The notes below the pieces were generated by a model. The model ran no database searches. It was not told the origin of the DNA and was given only the letters and a program-made list of their open reading frames with translations. The position numbers and the translations under genes were made by a program. From NCBI RefSeq assembly GCF_000308655.1, contig NZ_BAGC01000061.1, forward strand, positions 1 through 64,000: a stretch of 64,000 nt of DNA, given 5' to 3'. This DNA is from Nocardia niigatensis NBRC 100131. GTDB taxonomy: Bacteria; Actinomycetota; Actinomycetes; Mycobacteriales; Mycobacteriaceae. Shown here piece by piece: positions 56,229 through 64,000 of this stretch (within the stretch, counting starts at the first letter, position 1; each line of letters opens with the position of its first letter).

Positions 56229-57206
56229 TCACGACAGCCAGTGCGCGGCCTCGGTGGCCCAGTAGGTGAGCACCATGTCCGCACCCGCGCGCCGGATACC
56301 CAGCAGCGACTCCAGCACCGCGCTCTTGCGATCGATCCAGCCGCGTTCGGCGGCCGCGGTGATCATGGAGTACTCACCGGAGATCTGATAGGCCGCCACC
56401 GGCACCGTGGAGCGGTCCGCGACCTCGCGCAGGATGTCCAGATAGGACATGGCGGGCTTCACCATCACGATGTCCGCGCCCTCGAGCAGGTCCAGCTCCA
56501 GCTCGCGAATGGCCTCGCGGCGGTTGGCTGCATCCTGCTGGTAGGTGCGCCGATCGCCCTGCAGCGAGGAGCCGACAGCCTCCCGGAAGGGCCCGTAGAA
56601 CGCCGAGGCGTACTTGGCCGCGTAGGCGAGGATGCCGGTGTCGGCGTAGCCGGCGGCGTCCAGGCCCGCGCGGATCGCGCCCACCTGGCCGTCCATCATG
56701 CCGCTGGTGCCGAGCAGATCCGCGCCGGTTTCGGCCTGCGCCAACGCCATTTCCACGTAGCGGGTCAGGGTGGCGTCATTGTCGACCGCGCCGCTGCCGT
56801 CCAGCACACCGCAGTGGCCGTGGTCGGTGAACTCGTCGAGGCAGGTGTCGGCCATGACGACGGTCGAGCCGCCGACCTCGTGGACCAGCGCACGCAGACC
56901 GCGGTTCAGAATCCCGTCCGGATCACTGGCCGCGCTCCCCTGCGCGTCCTTGTCCTCCGGCTTGGGCACGCCGAACAGCATGAGACCGCCGACGCCCGCG
57001 GCGACCGCCTCCTCGGCGGCCTTCCGCAGCGAGTCCATCGAGTGCTGGAAAACGCCTGGCATGGAAGAGATCTCGCGCGGTTCGCTGATCCCGTCGGCGA
57101 CGAACATGGGCAGAATCAGATGCCGCGGCTCCAGGCTGGTCTCGGCGACGAGCCGACGCATGGCGGGAGTGCGGCGCAACCGCCGAGGGCGGTCCATTCC
57201 GGTCAT
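56229..57206 (-). CDS. hemB: Delta-aminolevulinic acid dehydratase (porphobilinogen synthase)
   Basis: HemB condenses two 5-aminolevulinates to porphobilinogen. It has 325 residues with MADTCLDEFTDHGHCGVLDG (cysteine-containing metal segment), the first Schiff-base lysine in LAYAAKYASAFYGPFREAVG, and the second in VMVKPAMSYLDILREV. The C-terminal DMVLTYWATEAA is usual. The start ATG at 57204-57206 is preferred over the longer frame. It is separate from the rex-hemA operon by about 1.1 kb containing two small genes. Confidence 0.96.
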   Translation of the reverse strand: MTGMDRPRRLRRTPAMRRLVAETSLEPRHLILPMFVADGISEPREISSMPGVFQHSMDSLRKAAEEAVAAGVGGLMLFGVPKPEDKDAQGSAASDPDGILNRGLRALVHEVGGSTVVMADTCLDEFTDHGHCGVLDGSGAVDNDATLTRYVEMALAQAETGADLLGTSGMMDGQVGAIRAGLDAAGYADTGILAYAAKYASAFYGPFREAVGSSLQGDRRTYQQDAANRREAIRELELDLLEGADIVMVKPAMSYLDILREVADRSTVPVAAYQISGEYSMITAAAERGWIDRKSAVLESLLGIRRAGADMVLTYWATEAAHWLS

Positions 57207-57350
57207 GTTCGCATGATATGCCCGCCTCCGGACCCGGGTGCGCGCGCCTCCGCGGCCGGGTCGGGCGGCACTGCCGGAGCCGCCGGGCCGGATCGCCAAA
57301 GTCATTGTGAGCGGCCGATTTTGTCGGTGGCGGCGGGTAGAATCGAAGAT

Positions 57351-57731
57351 GTGTTCGAAGGATTCGCACCGCTGTTCGGGGTGCGGGTCCGGACCGCGAC
57401 GGGAGGATTGGCCGTGCTCGCAGCCGTTACCAGTATGTCCGACAAGGTGACCCGGGCCGGGGTGCCGAAGCAGGGGGAGGTCATCGATCACGCGTGGCGG
57501 CCACTGGCCAAGCAGCCGCTGCCCGCGGGCCGGCCGCGCTCGTGGTACATCTCGCACAATCGCCGGTTGAAGGCGATGCGCCTGGCCATCGCGCTACTCG
57601 ACTCGGGCACCTTCAGCCCGGATCAGGCGACGAACGAAACCATCCGGGAGACAGCCGAAGTCATCGGCGTGCACCGGCCCTCGGATGCCACCTGCCGTAT
57701 GGTCCGCCGCCTGATGGCCGCCCAGCGCTGA
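57351..57731 (+). CDS. Conserved helical protein of unknown function
   Basis: This 126-residue basic protein is mostly alpha-helical in its C-terminal half (KAMRLAIALLDSGTFSPDQA; RETAEVIGVHRPSDATCRMV). I do not recognise a family. GTG at 57351 has no ribosome-binding site, but TAGAAT lies seven bases upstream, which fits a leaderless transcript. It is divergent from hemB by 144 bases. Confidence 0.6.
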   Translation: MFEGFAPLFGVRVRTATGGLAVLAAVTSMSDKVTRAGVPKQGEVIDHAWRPLAKQPLPAGRPRSWYISHNRRLKAMRLAIALLDSGTFSPDQATNETIRETAEVIGVHRPSDATCRMVRRLMAAQR

Positions 57732-57838
57732 CCACGAGCGCCCGGTGCCGACGAGGGAGGTTCTCCGGCGTCCGCGCAAGAAGACGTCGGGGAACCTCCG
57801 CCGCGGGCGGGCGGCACCGGCAGCCGAGGCGGCGGGTC

Positions 57839-58114
57839 TCAGGAGTTGAGGCAGCCGGTCTGGGTCGAGCCGGGCGCGCCGAGATTGCCCGAACCGCTGG
57901 TCAGGCACTTCAGCAGGGTCTGCAGCACGATGGCGGCCGGGATACCGGAGGAGCTGACGCCCGGCGAGTCGGCGACGGTCGTGGCGACCGGGGCCGGTTC
58001 GGGGGTCTGTGCGAGGGCCGCGGCCGGGGACAGGGCCACCCCGATCGTGAGACCGGTCATCGCGAGCAGGCCGAAGGCCGTGCGCTTCATGGGGCCGAAA
58101 GCCGTGCGCTTCAT
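57839..58114 (-). CDS. Small exported protein with a duplicated start segment
   Basis: This 91-residue protein has a signal peptide (LLAMTGLTIGVALSPAAALA) and an Ala/Pro/Thr-rich mature part ending in two Cys (LLKCLTSGSGNLGAPGSTQT; GCLNS). The first 16 codons are a 24-bp tandem duplication, so MKRTAFG occurs twice and either ATG could start translation; the outer one has AAAGGTG upstream. It is followed by no clear partner. Unknown function. Confidence 0.68.
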   Translation of the reverse strand: MKRTAFGPMKRTAFGLLAMTGLTIGVALSPAAALAQTPEPAPVATTVADSPGVSSSGIPAAIVLQTLLKCLTSGSGNLGAPGSTQTGCLNS

Positions 58115-58209
58115 AGCTGTTCACCTTTCAAGATCGAATACTCAACAGATCGTAAGCACCGGATCGCGAGATGAAATGCCAGTATTTCCAGGGGGATTCG
58201 AGAAAGGTT

Positions 58210-58239
58210 CGGGCCCCGCATCACTGGATGCGGGGCCCG
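58210..58239 (-). terminator. Terminator of the rex-hem operon
   Basis: Perfect 12-bp arms CGGGCCCCGCAT and complement with a 6-base loop lie 27 bases beyond the cobA-hemD stop. The minus-strand tail is AACCTTTCTC. Confidence 0.8.
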
Positions 58240-58265
58240 AGTCGAACCGATTCGACCTGTCAGCG

Positions 58266-59828
58266 CTAGCGGCTGCGGCGGCTCTTCTTGCGCGGCGGGG
58301 GCAGCAGGCCCTCGGCGCGCAGGTGGGCGGCGTGCTCGGCGAGCGCCTCGACGAGCGGGCCGACCTGGGCGATCTCGGGCTGCACGTCCACGCGCAGGCC
58401 GAATTCGATGGCCGTCTCGGCGGTCTTGGGGCCGATGCAGGCCACGATGGTGCGGGCGTGCGGCTTGCCGGCGATGCCGACCAGGTTCCGGACGGTGGAG
58501 GACGAGGTGAACAGCACCGCGTCGAAACCGCCGGTCTTGATCATCTCGCGGGTCTCCGCGGGCGGCGGGGACGCGCGCACGGTCCGGTAGGCGGTGACGT
58601 CGTCGATCTCCCAGCCGCGGTCGCGCAGGCCCTCGGCGAGGGTCTCGGTGGCGATGTCCGCGCGCGGCAGCAGCACCCGGTTGACCGGGTCGAAAACGTC
58701 GTCGTAGGGCGGGAAGTCGGCCAGCAGGCCCTCGGAGGACTGCTCACCGGACGGCACCAGCTCCGGGTTGATGCCGAAGGAGCGCACCTTCTCGGCGGTG
58801 GCCTCGCCGACGCAGGCGATCTTCACGCCGCTGAAAGCACGGGCGTCCAGGCCGAATTCGCCGAACTTCTCCCACACCGCGCGCACCGCGTTGGTGGAGG
58901 TGAACACCACCCACTGATAGCGGCCGTCGACCAGGCCCTTGACCGCGCGCTCCATCTGCGCGGGGCTGCGCGGCGGCTCGACCGCGATGGTCGGGACCTC
59001 CATCGGAATGGCGCCGTGCATGACGAGCTTCTCGCTCATCTCGCCCGCCTGCTCCTTGGTGCGCGGCACCAGCACGGTCCAGCCGTACAGGGCCCGCGAC
59101 TCCCACCAGGAGGTCTTGGCGCGCTTCTCCACTTCCTTGCCGACGGTGACCACCAGCGGGCCGACCAATTCGGACGCGGCATTGTTCAGCGTGGCCAGCG
59201 TGGCATCGATGGTGCGCTGCTGCCGCGTGGTGCCCCGCACCGTCACCGCGACCGGGGTCTGCGGCGCCATGCCGTGTTCCACCAGCGCCGAAGCGGTCTC
59301 GGCCAGGTGCCCGGAGGTGGCGTGCAGCACCAGCGGGCCCGGCGCGGCCGCGACGGCCGCCCAGTCCACCTCGCCGCGCACATCCACCTCGGTGTGGCTG
59401 GAGCCGATCTCGATGCCCGCGTAGGCCGGAACGGTGGTGCCGGCCGAAAGGCCCGGCAGCACCTCGAAGTTCAGGTGCGAACGGGTGACCGTGTTGATCT
59501 CGTGGATGACCGAATCGGTGGTCATCGGGTCGCCGGAGACCAGGCGCACCACGTCGGAACCATTGCGCGCCTCGGCGATCAGGGTCTTGGCCACCTCGGT
59601 GGCGTCACCGAGCGCGGGACGCACGTCGACGGGACGGGTCCCGTCGGGGTTCTCCTCGACCGCGGTGCCGATCAGGGCGAGCACGCCCTTGTCGACGTCG
59701 GGATCGGTGAAGGCCAGCGTCGCCCGGCCGAGCACCTCGCGGGCCCGCACGGTGAGCAGCGCCGGGTCACCAGGCCCGGACCCCACGAAAAGGATCCGAC
59801 CGGGATTCTTCTTCGTCACTCGGCTCAC
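58266..59828 (-). CDS. cobA-hemD: Uroporphyrinogen III methyltransferase/synthase fusion (CobA-HemD)
   Basis: This 520-residue fusion has an N-terminal tetrapyrrole methylase (FVGSGPGDPALLTVRAREVL; VSGDPMTTDSVIHEINTV) and a C-terminal uroporphyrinogen III synthase (LYGWTVLVPRTKEQAGEMSE; FTSSSTVRNLVGIAGKPHAR). The synthase half closes hydroxymethylbilane to uroporphyrinogen III; the methylase half directs part of it to sirohaem or cobalamin. Fused forms are usual in actinobacteria. ATG overlaps the hemC stop by four bases. A basic tail (PPRKKSRRSR) ends the protein. Confidence 0.92.
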   Translation of the reverse strand: MSRVTKKNPGRILFVGSGPGDPALLTVRAREVLGRATLAFTDPDVDKGVLALIGTAVEENPDGTRPVDVRPALGDATEVAKTLIAEARNGSDVVRLVSGDPMTTDSVIHEINTVTRSHLNFEVLPGLSAGTTVPAYAGIEIGSSHTEVDVRGEVDWAAVAAAPGPLVLHATSGHLAETASALVEHGMAPQTPVAVTVRGTTRQQRTIDATLATLNNAASELVGPLVVTVGKEVEKRAKTSWWESRALYGWTVLVPRTKEQAGEMSEKLVMHGAIPMEVPTIAVEPPRSPAQMERAVKGLVDGRYQWVVFTSTNAVRAVWEKFGEFGLDARAFSGVKIACVGEATAEKVRSFGINPELVPSGEQSSEGLLADFPPYDDVFDPVNRVLLPRADIATETLAEGLRDRGWEIDDVTAYRTVRASPPPAETREMIKTGGFDAVLFTSSSTVRNLVGIAGKPHARTIVACIGPKTAETAIEFGLRVDVQPEIAQVGPLVEALAEHAAHLRAEGLLPPPRKKSRRSR

Positions 59829-60970
59829 GGCTGCACCTCGCTAGCGCTCGGCGCAACCGTGCCCGGAGGCGCTGTGCTGATGATTCCCTCGCTGCGCTCG
59901 CTCATGGGTTGGTTCTCCATTGGGCTGGGATTGCTGTCGTCGGTGAGCTCAGCGGATTCCTCTGTGACGCTGAGCAGTTCGCGCGCCCCCAGCTCCAAGA
60001 GCTCGCGCGCCAGTGCGCGGCCCAGGTCCGCGGCATCCGCGACCGGGCCGACCACTGAAGCCCGGATCACATCCGAGCCGTCGATCGCCGCCGCGCAGGC
60101 GCGCAGCGACAACTCCTCCACCACCCGGCCGTCGTCGTCGAGCGATTCGACGACCTCGGCCAGCGCACCGATCGGTGCGGTACAGCCGGCCTCCAGTTCG
60201 GCCAGCAACGCCCGCTCCGCGGTGATCGCGGCACGGGTGCCGGGATCGTCGAGAGCGGACAGGATGGTCACGAGTTCGGTATCGGCGCTGCGGCATTCGA
60301 CCGCCAGCGCGCCCTGCGCCGGGGCCGGCAGCATCTGCACCGGTTCGAGCGATTCGGTGACGGCGTCCAGGCGGTCGATGCGGGCCAGCCCGGCCCGCGC
60401 CACCACGACGGCATCCAGTTCACCGGAAGCGACTTTGGAAAGACGGGTGTCGAGATTGCCGCGCAGCGGCAGAATCTCGATGCCGAGGCCGAGCGCCTTC
60501 AGCTGCGCGCTCCGGCGCGGCGCCGAGGTGCCGACCTTCGCGCCCGCGGGCAGCTCACCCAGCACCAGGCCGTCGCGCGCCACCAGCGCGTCGCGCGGAT
60601 CCTGGCGGGGCGGAATCGCCGCGATATCGAACAGCGGGTCCTGCGCGGTCGGCAGATCCTTGTAGGAGTGCACCGCGATATCGACCGTGCCCGCGGCCAA
60701 TTCCTCGCGCAGCGCGGCGGTGAAGACACCCACCCCGATCTTCTGCACCGGATCGGTGGCGTTCTGGTCACCCGCGGTCTTCACGATGACCAGCTCGGCC
60801 TGCTGGCCGTTGGCGATCAGGGCGTCGCGCACATGCCCGGCCTGGGTGAGGGCCAGCAGACTGCCGCGAGTGCCGATGCGCCAGGGCGCCTCGACGGTTC
60901 CGCGGCCAACGATCCGCTCAGCGGAGGGGATGGTTGTCGTCTCGTTCTCGTGCACCATTGCTCCGGTCAT
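59825..60970 (-). CDS. hemC: Porphobilinogen deaminase (hydroxymethylbilane synthase)
   Basis: HemC polymerises four porphobilinogens. The N-terminal core has IGTRGSLLALTQAGHVRDAL, VHSYKDLPTAQDPLFDIAAI, and VGTSAPRRSAQLKALGLGIE. The cysteine in AELEAGCTAPIG carries the dipyrromethane cofactor. At 381 residues it is longer than the family average because of a roughly 60-residue acidic/Ser-rich C-terminal tail (MENQPMSERSEGIISTAP). It overlaps hemA and cobA-hemD by four bases each. Confidence 0.95.
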   Translation of the reverse strand: MTGAMVHENETTTIPSAERIVGRGTVEAPWRIGTRGSLLALTQAGHVRDALIANGQQAELVIVKTAGDQNATDPVQKIGVGVFTAALREELAAGTVDIAVHSYKDLPTAQDPLFDIAAIPPRQDPRDALVARDGLVLGELPAGAKVGTSAPRRSAQLKALGLGIEILPLRGNLDTRLSKVASGELDAVVVARAGLARIDRLDAVTESLEPVQMLPAPAQGALAVECRSADTELVTILSALDDPGTRAAITAERALLAELEAGCTAPIGALAEVVESLDDDGRVVEELSLRACAAAIDGSDVIRASVVGPVADAADLGRALARELLELGARELLSVTEESAELTDDSNPSPMENQPMSERSEGIISTAPPGTVAPSASEVQP

Positions 60971-62355
60971 GCCGTGTGCCCCTGTTCGTCGCCCGGGTGA
61001 GCGGCGGTGAAATCGTCCGCCAGTTCGCCCTGCAGGGTGGAGATCTCCATCGGCGCGGCAACCGCTTGTGCCGCACCGGGTTTCAGTTCGAAAAGCTCAC
61101 GCAGCGCCTCGGCGTAGCTGTCGCCGCCGGGCGTGGACGCCAGCTGTTTGACCCGCACCGTCGGCGCGTGCAGCAGCTTGTCGACCACCCGTCGCACGGT
61201 ACGGGCGACCTCGTCGCGTTCGGTGGACTCGAGTCCCGGCAGTCGGGAATCCAGACGCAGCAGTTCGGCCTCGACCACGTCGGCGGCCATCTGGCGCAGC
61301 GCGGCCACGGTCGGGGTGACCTCGGCCATGCGCTGTCCGGCAAGATACTTCGCGAGCTCGTCGGCGACGATGGTGCGCGCGGCGGCGGTATCATCGGCGG
61401 CCGCGCCGGCCGACGGATCGCGCTGCAGCGTCTCCATGTCGATGACGGTCACGCCCGGCAGCCCGGACACCGCGTGGTCCACATCGCGGGGCAGGCCCAG
61501 ATCGCAGATGACCAGTTCGTCCGTGCCGGCCTTGGCGGCCAGGGCGCGATGCACGTCCGCCAGCGTCACCACGGTGCCGACCGCACCGGTACAGGTGACC
61601 ACCACGTCGGCAGCGGCCATCGCCTCGGCCAGCCGGTCCATCTCGATGGCCGCGGCCGGCACGCCGTGCATGGCGGTGGCCGTATTGGCCAGGCGCTGCG
61701 CCTTTTCCAGCGTCCGGTTCACCACCAGGATCTCGGCGGCCCCGCCGCGCGCCAGCTGCGCCACCGCGAGCCCGCCCATGGCGCCCGCGCCCAGCACCAG
61801 CACGGTGCGGCCCACCAGCGGACCCAGCACCACGCGCGCCCGATCCAGCGCCACCGACACCACCGACGCGCCCGCGCGATCGATCCCGGTCTCGGAGTGC
61901 ACCCGCTTGCCGACCCGCAGCGCGTGCTGGGCCAGCTCGTGCAGGGTGCGTCCGGCGGCCTGCTGGGCGTCGGAGGCGGCGTAGGCGGCGCGGATCTGGC
62001 TGAGCACCTGCTGCTCGCCGACCACCATGGAGTCCAGGCCCGAGGCCACCGCGAACAGGTGCTCTGCCGCGGCCTCCGCGTAGCGCACATACGCGTGCTT
62101 GGTGAGCTCCGGCAGCGGCAGACCCGAATGCTTGGTGAGCAATTCGCCGATCTCGCCCAGCGCCGGGTGGAAGGCGTCGACGACCGCGTAGACCTCGATG
62201 CGGTTGCAGGTGGAGACGATCATCGCCTCGGAGACGTGACTGGAGGCCAGCATCTTGTCGGTCAGCTTGGGCCGGTCGGCCTCGGTGATGGCGATCTTCT
62301 CGAGCACCGCCACTGGTGCGCTGCGATGCGAAATCCCGACGAGAAGCACACTCAT
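60967..62355 (-). CDS. hemA: Glutamyl-tRNA reductase
   Basis: HemA reduces glutamyl-tRNA to glutamate-1-semialdehyde, the committed step of C5 haem synthesis. The catalytic Cys50 lies in MIVSTCNRIEVYAVVDAF. The NADPH-binding domain has VLVLGAGAMGGLAVAQLARG, and the dimerisation domain covers about residues 310-430. At 462 residues it is normal. ATG at 62353-62355 overlaps the rex stop by four bases. Rex-hemA-hemC-hemD is the known Streptomyces operon order, repressed by Rex under low NADH/NAD ratio. Confidence 0.96.
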   Translation of the reverse strand: MSVLLVGISHRSAPVAVLEKIAITEADRPKLTDKMLASSHVSEAMIVSTCNRIEVYAVVDAFHPALGEIGELLTKHSGLPLPELTKHAYVRYAEAAAEHLFAVASGLDSMVVGEQQVLSQIRAAYAASDAQQAAGRTLHELAQHALRVGKRVHSETGIDRAGASVVSVALDRARVVLGPLVGRTVLVLGAGAMGGLAVAQLARGGAAEILVVNRTLEKAQRLANTATAMHGVPAAAIEMDRLAEAMAAADVVVTCTGAVGTVVTLADVHRALAAKAGTDELVICDLGLPRDVDHAVSGLPGVTVIDMETLQRDPSAGAAADDTAAARTIVADELAKYLAGQRMAEVTPTVAALRQMAADVVEAELLRLDSRLPGLESTERDEVARTVRRVVDKLLHAPTVRVKQLASTPGGDSYAEALRELFELKPGAAQAVAAPMEISTLQGELADDFTAAHPGDEQGHTA

Positions 62356-63116
62356 GGCTGGACCACCGCTCCCTTGCTGGTTGTCATCGGTACCCGGGGC
62401 ATCAGGCTCCCGGCGGCCGCGCTCATCGCTTCCTCCGCGGCCGATTCCGCGTTGCGGGCCCGCTCGAACGACAGCAATTGCATCTCCACCGCGAGATCGA
62501 CGCGCCGCACCTCGACGGTGGCGGGCGCCTCGAGCGCCAGGGCGGAGAAGCTCAGGATGCACTGCAGGCCGGCCTCGACGAGCAGATCGCAGACGCCCTG
62601 CGCGGCCACGTCCGGCACCGTGATGACGGCGATGGTGGGCTGCAGCGCGTCCACGGCGTCGGACAATTCGGCGGCGTCGCGGACGACCAGTCCGCACACC
62701 GTCGTGTCGATCACCGCCGGATCGTTGTCGAACAGCCCGACCATGGCGAACCCGCGGCGGCGGAATCCGCCGTAACCGACCAGCGCCCGGCCCAGATGAC
62801 CGGCTCCGACCAGCACCACCCGGTGTCCCTCGGACAGGCCGAGCACATCCTCGATGCGGTCGCGCAGCTTGATCACGTCATAGCCCACGCCACGAACACC
62901 GTTGGGTCCCAAGAACGAAAGATCCTTGCGCAACTTCGCCGAACCGACACCCGCCGCGACAGCCAGTTCCTCACTCGATACGATGGCTACACCGTCGTCG
63001 GCGAGTACGGCGAGCACTCGGAGATAGGTGGCCAGCCGGGCCACCGTGGCCTGCGGGATGTCCTTCTGCAGAGCCTTGGAGACGCCAGTCGGCGGCGTCT
63101 CGTGCTGCTCTGTCAC
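62352..63116 (-). CDS. rex: Redox-sensing transcriptional repressor Rex
   Basis: Rex senses the NADH/NAD+ ratio and represses respiratory genes when NAD+ dominates. The N-terminal winged helix has LAVAAGVGSAKLRKDLSFLG. The Rossmann domain has the motif VLVGAGHLGRALVGYGGF and GFAMVGLFDNDPAVI. The C-terminal swapped helix is LLSFERARNAESAAEEA. At 254 residues it is of usual size. ATG at 63114-63116. A Rex-type operator lies about 160 bases upstream, so autorepression is likely. Confidence 0.95.
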   Translation of the reverse strand: MTEQHETPPTGVSKALQKDIPQATVARLATYLRVLAVLADDGVAIVSSEELAVAAGVGSAKLRKDLSFLGPNGVRGVGYDVIKLRDRIEDVLGLSEGHRVVLVGAGHLGRALVGYGGFRRRGFAMVGLFDNDPAVIDTTVCGLVVRDAAELSDAVDALQPTIAVITVPDVAAQGVCDLLVEAGLQCILSFSALALEAPATVEVRRVDLAVEMQLLSFERARNAESAAEEAMSAAAGSLMPRVPMTTSKGAVVQP

Positions 63117-63276
63117 GTCGCTTGCGCTCCTCGTCCGGCCGGGGGTGAGTGTCCGGGTTCTTTTGTCGACCCGACGCCGGGAGACCGTCGCGGTCCTTAC
63201 AGGCGAGGTCGAGTCAGGTTCAGGGGGTCGCTTCCGCTGCCCGAGAAGGCGGGTTGCGTGCCACCACCGTAACCGC

Positions 63277-63294
63277 TTGTGAAGCCCTGCACAA
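63277..63294. promoter_or_regulatory. Rex operator (ROP) upstream of rex
   Basis: TTGTGAAGCCCTGCACAA has the TTGTG-N8-CACAA outer half-sites of the Rex consensus TTGTGAACGCGTTCACAA; the inner bases match less well. It lies 160 bases before the rex ATG in the 322-base gap before the glutaredoxin gene. Autoregulation is inferred from Streptomyces. Confidence 0.7.
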
Positions 63295-63438
63295 AGTCGG
63301 TGAATTCAGTCACTTTGCGGCGGGCTCCTGCCCCGCCCTCATTCAACCCTCATCAGCACGAACCCGCCACGCAACACACCGGAGGGGACAGGTGAAGGGG
63401 GCCCGCGTCACGAACCCCCGAAAAGCCGCTATTGCGGC

Positions 63439-63699
63439 TTATTTCGCGAGGTCGGCGCGCAGGCGCGGCTCGTCCACGTCGAAATAGCTGTGCTCACGCC
63501 CGTCCAGCAGCACGACCGGCAGCCGGTCACCGTATTCGGCGCGCAGACCCGGATCGGTGGCGGCGGCCTCGTCCACGTCGACGGTGGCGACCTCGATGCC
63601 GAACTCGGCGCAGATCGGCCGCAATTGTTCCAGTGCCGTGTGGCACAGGCCGCAGCCGTTGCGGGTCAACAGAGTCACAGCATGTGTGGAATCGCTCAT
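63439..63699 (-). CDS. Glutaredoxin-like protein
   Basis: This 86-residue single-domain thioredoxin-fold protein has the active site CGLC in LLTRNGCGLCHTALEQLRPI. The cis-proline region is YGDRLPVVLLDGREHSYFD. Mycobacteria have a similar gene (Rv0508) next to hemA, as here. It may use mycothiol or another thiol as reductant, which is a guess. ATG at 63697-63699; an earlier ATG at 63706-63708 is also in frame. It lies upstream of rex on the same strand, but the 322-base gap with a Rex operator suggests a separate transcript. Confidence 0.88.
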   Translation of the reverse strand: MSDSTHAVTLLTRNGCGLCHTALEQLRPICAEFGIEVATVDVDEAAATDPGLRAEYGDRLPVVLLDGREHSYFDVDEPRLRADLAK

Positions 63700-63801
63700 A
63701 GCCACCATCTAACAACTCTCCGATATGTCGTTCGCCGTCTACGTTGCGGCCACCCCCGGGCGTTACTGTGGACTTGTTCGCGCTAACAGGCGGAGGTACT
63801 G

Positions 63802-64000
63802 GTGCCGGAGAGTTCGAAAGAGCAGGGGACGGGCTTCATCGCGGGACGCTTCGGTGAATTCCCGGCGCGCTGGGGTCAGGGCCTGCAGGATCTGCAGGAT
63901 CAGTTCACCCGCATCACCCGCAGTCCGTTCGGTCCAACCGAAGAAGAGGTCCGTGCCAACCTGGCCGGCGAGGCCAGCGCCGACGCCGCCCTCGCCCTGC
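63802..64000 (+). CDS. Partial gene at the right edge (possibly HAD-IB family, SerB1-like)
   Basis: Only the first 66 codons are visible: GTG at 63802 then PESSKEQGTGFIAGRFGEFP and ARWGQGLQDLQDQFTRITRS, helical and without a recognisable domain. A good ribosome-binding site (GGAGGTAC) precedes it. In M. tuberculosis a HAD phosphatase (serB1, Rv0505c) lies divergent near the glutaredoxin and hemA, so the gene may be its counterpart; that is only gene-order inference. Confidence 0.5.
   Translation, partial: MPESSKEQGTGFIAGRFGEFPARWGQGLQDLQDQFTRITRSPFGPTEEEVRANLAGEASADAALAL

Noticed and set aside
55944..57731. A 595-codon plus-strand frame
   Set aside because: Most of it is antisense to hemB; only the last 126 codons (from GTG 57351) have independent signs of coding.
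57846..60665. A 939-codon plus-strand frame
   Set aside because: It lies opposite cobA-hemD and hemC and has shadow-type, low-complexity composition.

Overview
The window is high-GC actinobacterial DNA that reads as a member of the Nocardiaceae, most likely Nocardia. Supporting signs are a mycolate-type FAS-II dehydratase (HadA/HadB) beside the rpmG/secE/nusG ribosomal block, an antigen-85-like esterase, the KshA steroid hydroxylase behind a KstR-type box, BldC, many GTG/TTG starts, and gene order that matches, from memory, two separate Mycobacterium tuberculosis regions (about Rv0634-Rv0655 and Rv0505-Rv0563). The species cannot be named from this sequence alone.

Layout. 1-6.6 kb, minus strand: the 5' end of an Mkl/MlaF-type ATPase, then rplL, rplJ with an L10 leader and attenuator, rplA, rplK, nusG, secE, tRNA-Trp, a fused hadAB, rpmG, tRNA-Met and tRNA-Thr. 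6.6-14.6 kb: a menaquinone/isoprenoid cluster (yajQ, htpX, a polyprenyl diphosphate synthase, menJ, menG) with tRNA-Tyr. Four copies of a roughly 120-140-bp palindromic repeat lie here; two of them abut gene starts and appear to supply their ribosome-binding sites. 14.7-22.7 kb: a giant self-contained nitrate reductase fused to a flavoprotein reductase, a secreted esterase, and an aldo/keto reductase divergent from a TetR regulator. 22.8-31.5 kb: menD, a siderophore-interacting protein behind an iron box, menB, pitA with two small partners, and menE. 31.6-39.3 kb: a drug-type ABC exporter with 11-bp-phased direct repeats upstream, a decayed LysR gene, a 1192-residue SARP/STAND-type regulator, an SRPBCC protein and menA. 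39.3-46.7 kb: accessory and regulatory genes (holin-like membrane protein, Clp-N-only protein with a small HTH partner and twin operators, XRE/MmyB-type regulator, Cds1-like cysteine desulfhydrase, BldC, TetR plus tautomerase, KshA). 46.8-53.4 kb: the System II cytochrome c maturation operon (resA, ccdA, resB, ccsB) joined to a histidine phosphatase and hemL. 53.4-64 kb: small exported and membrane proteins, then hemB, cobA-hemD, hemC, hemA, rex and a glutaredoxin, with a Rex-type operator before rex; the window ends inside another gene.

The genes form a coherent respiratory theme: menaquinone (menA, B, D, E, G, J), haem (hemA, B, C, D, L), cytochrome c assembly, NADH-responsive control by Rex, and nitrate reduction. 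The least ordinary items are the palindromic repeat family and its apparent use as a translation start region (including an ATT start for menG), the nitrate reductase fusion, the Clp-N/HTH pair with duplicated operators, and the 11-bp direct repeats before the ABC exporter a few kilobases from an orphan SARP-type regulator. All gene-order comparisons and family names are from memory; no searches were run.
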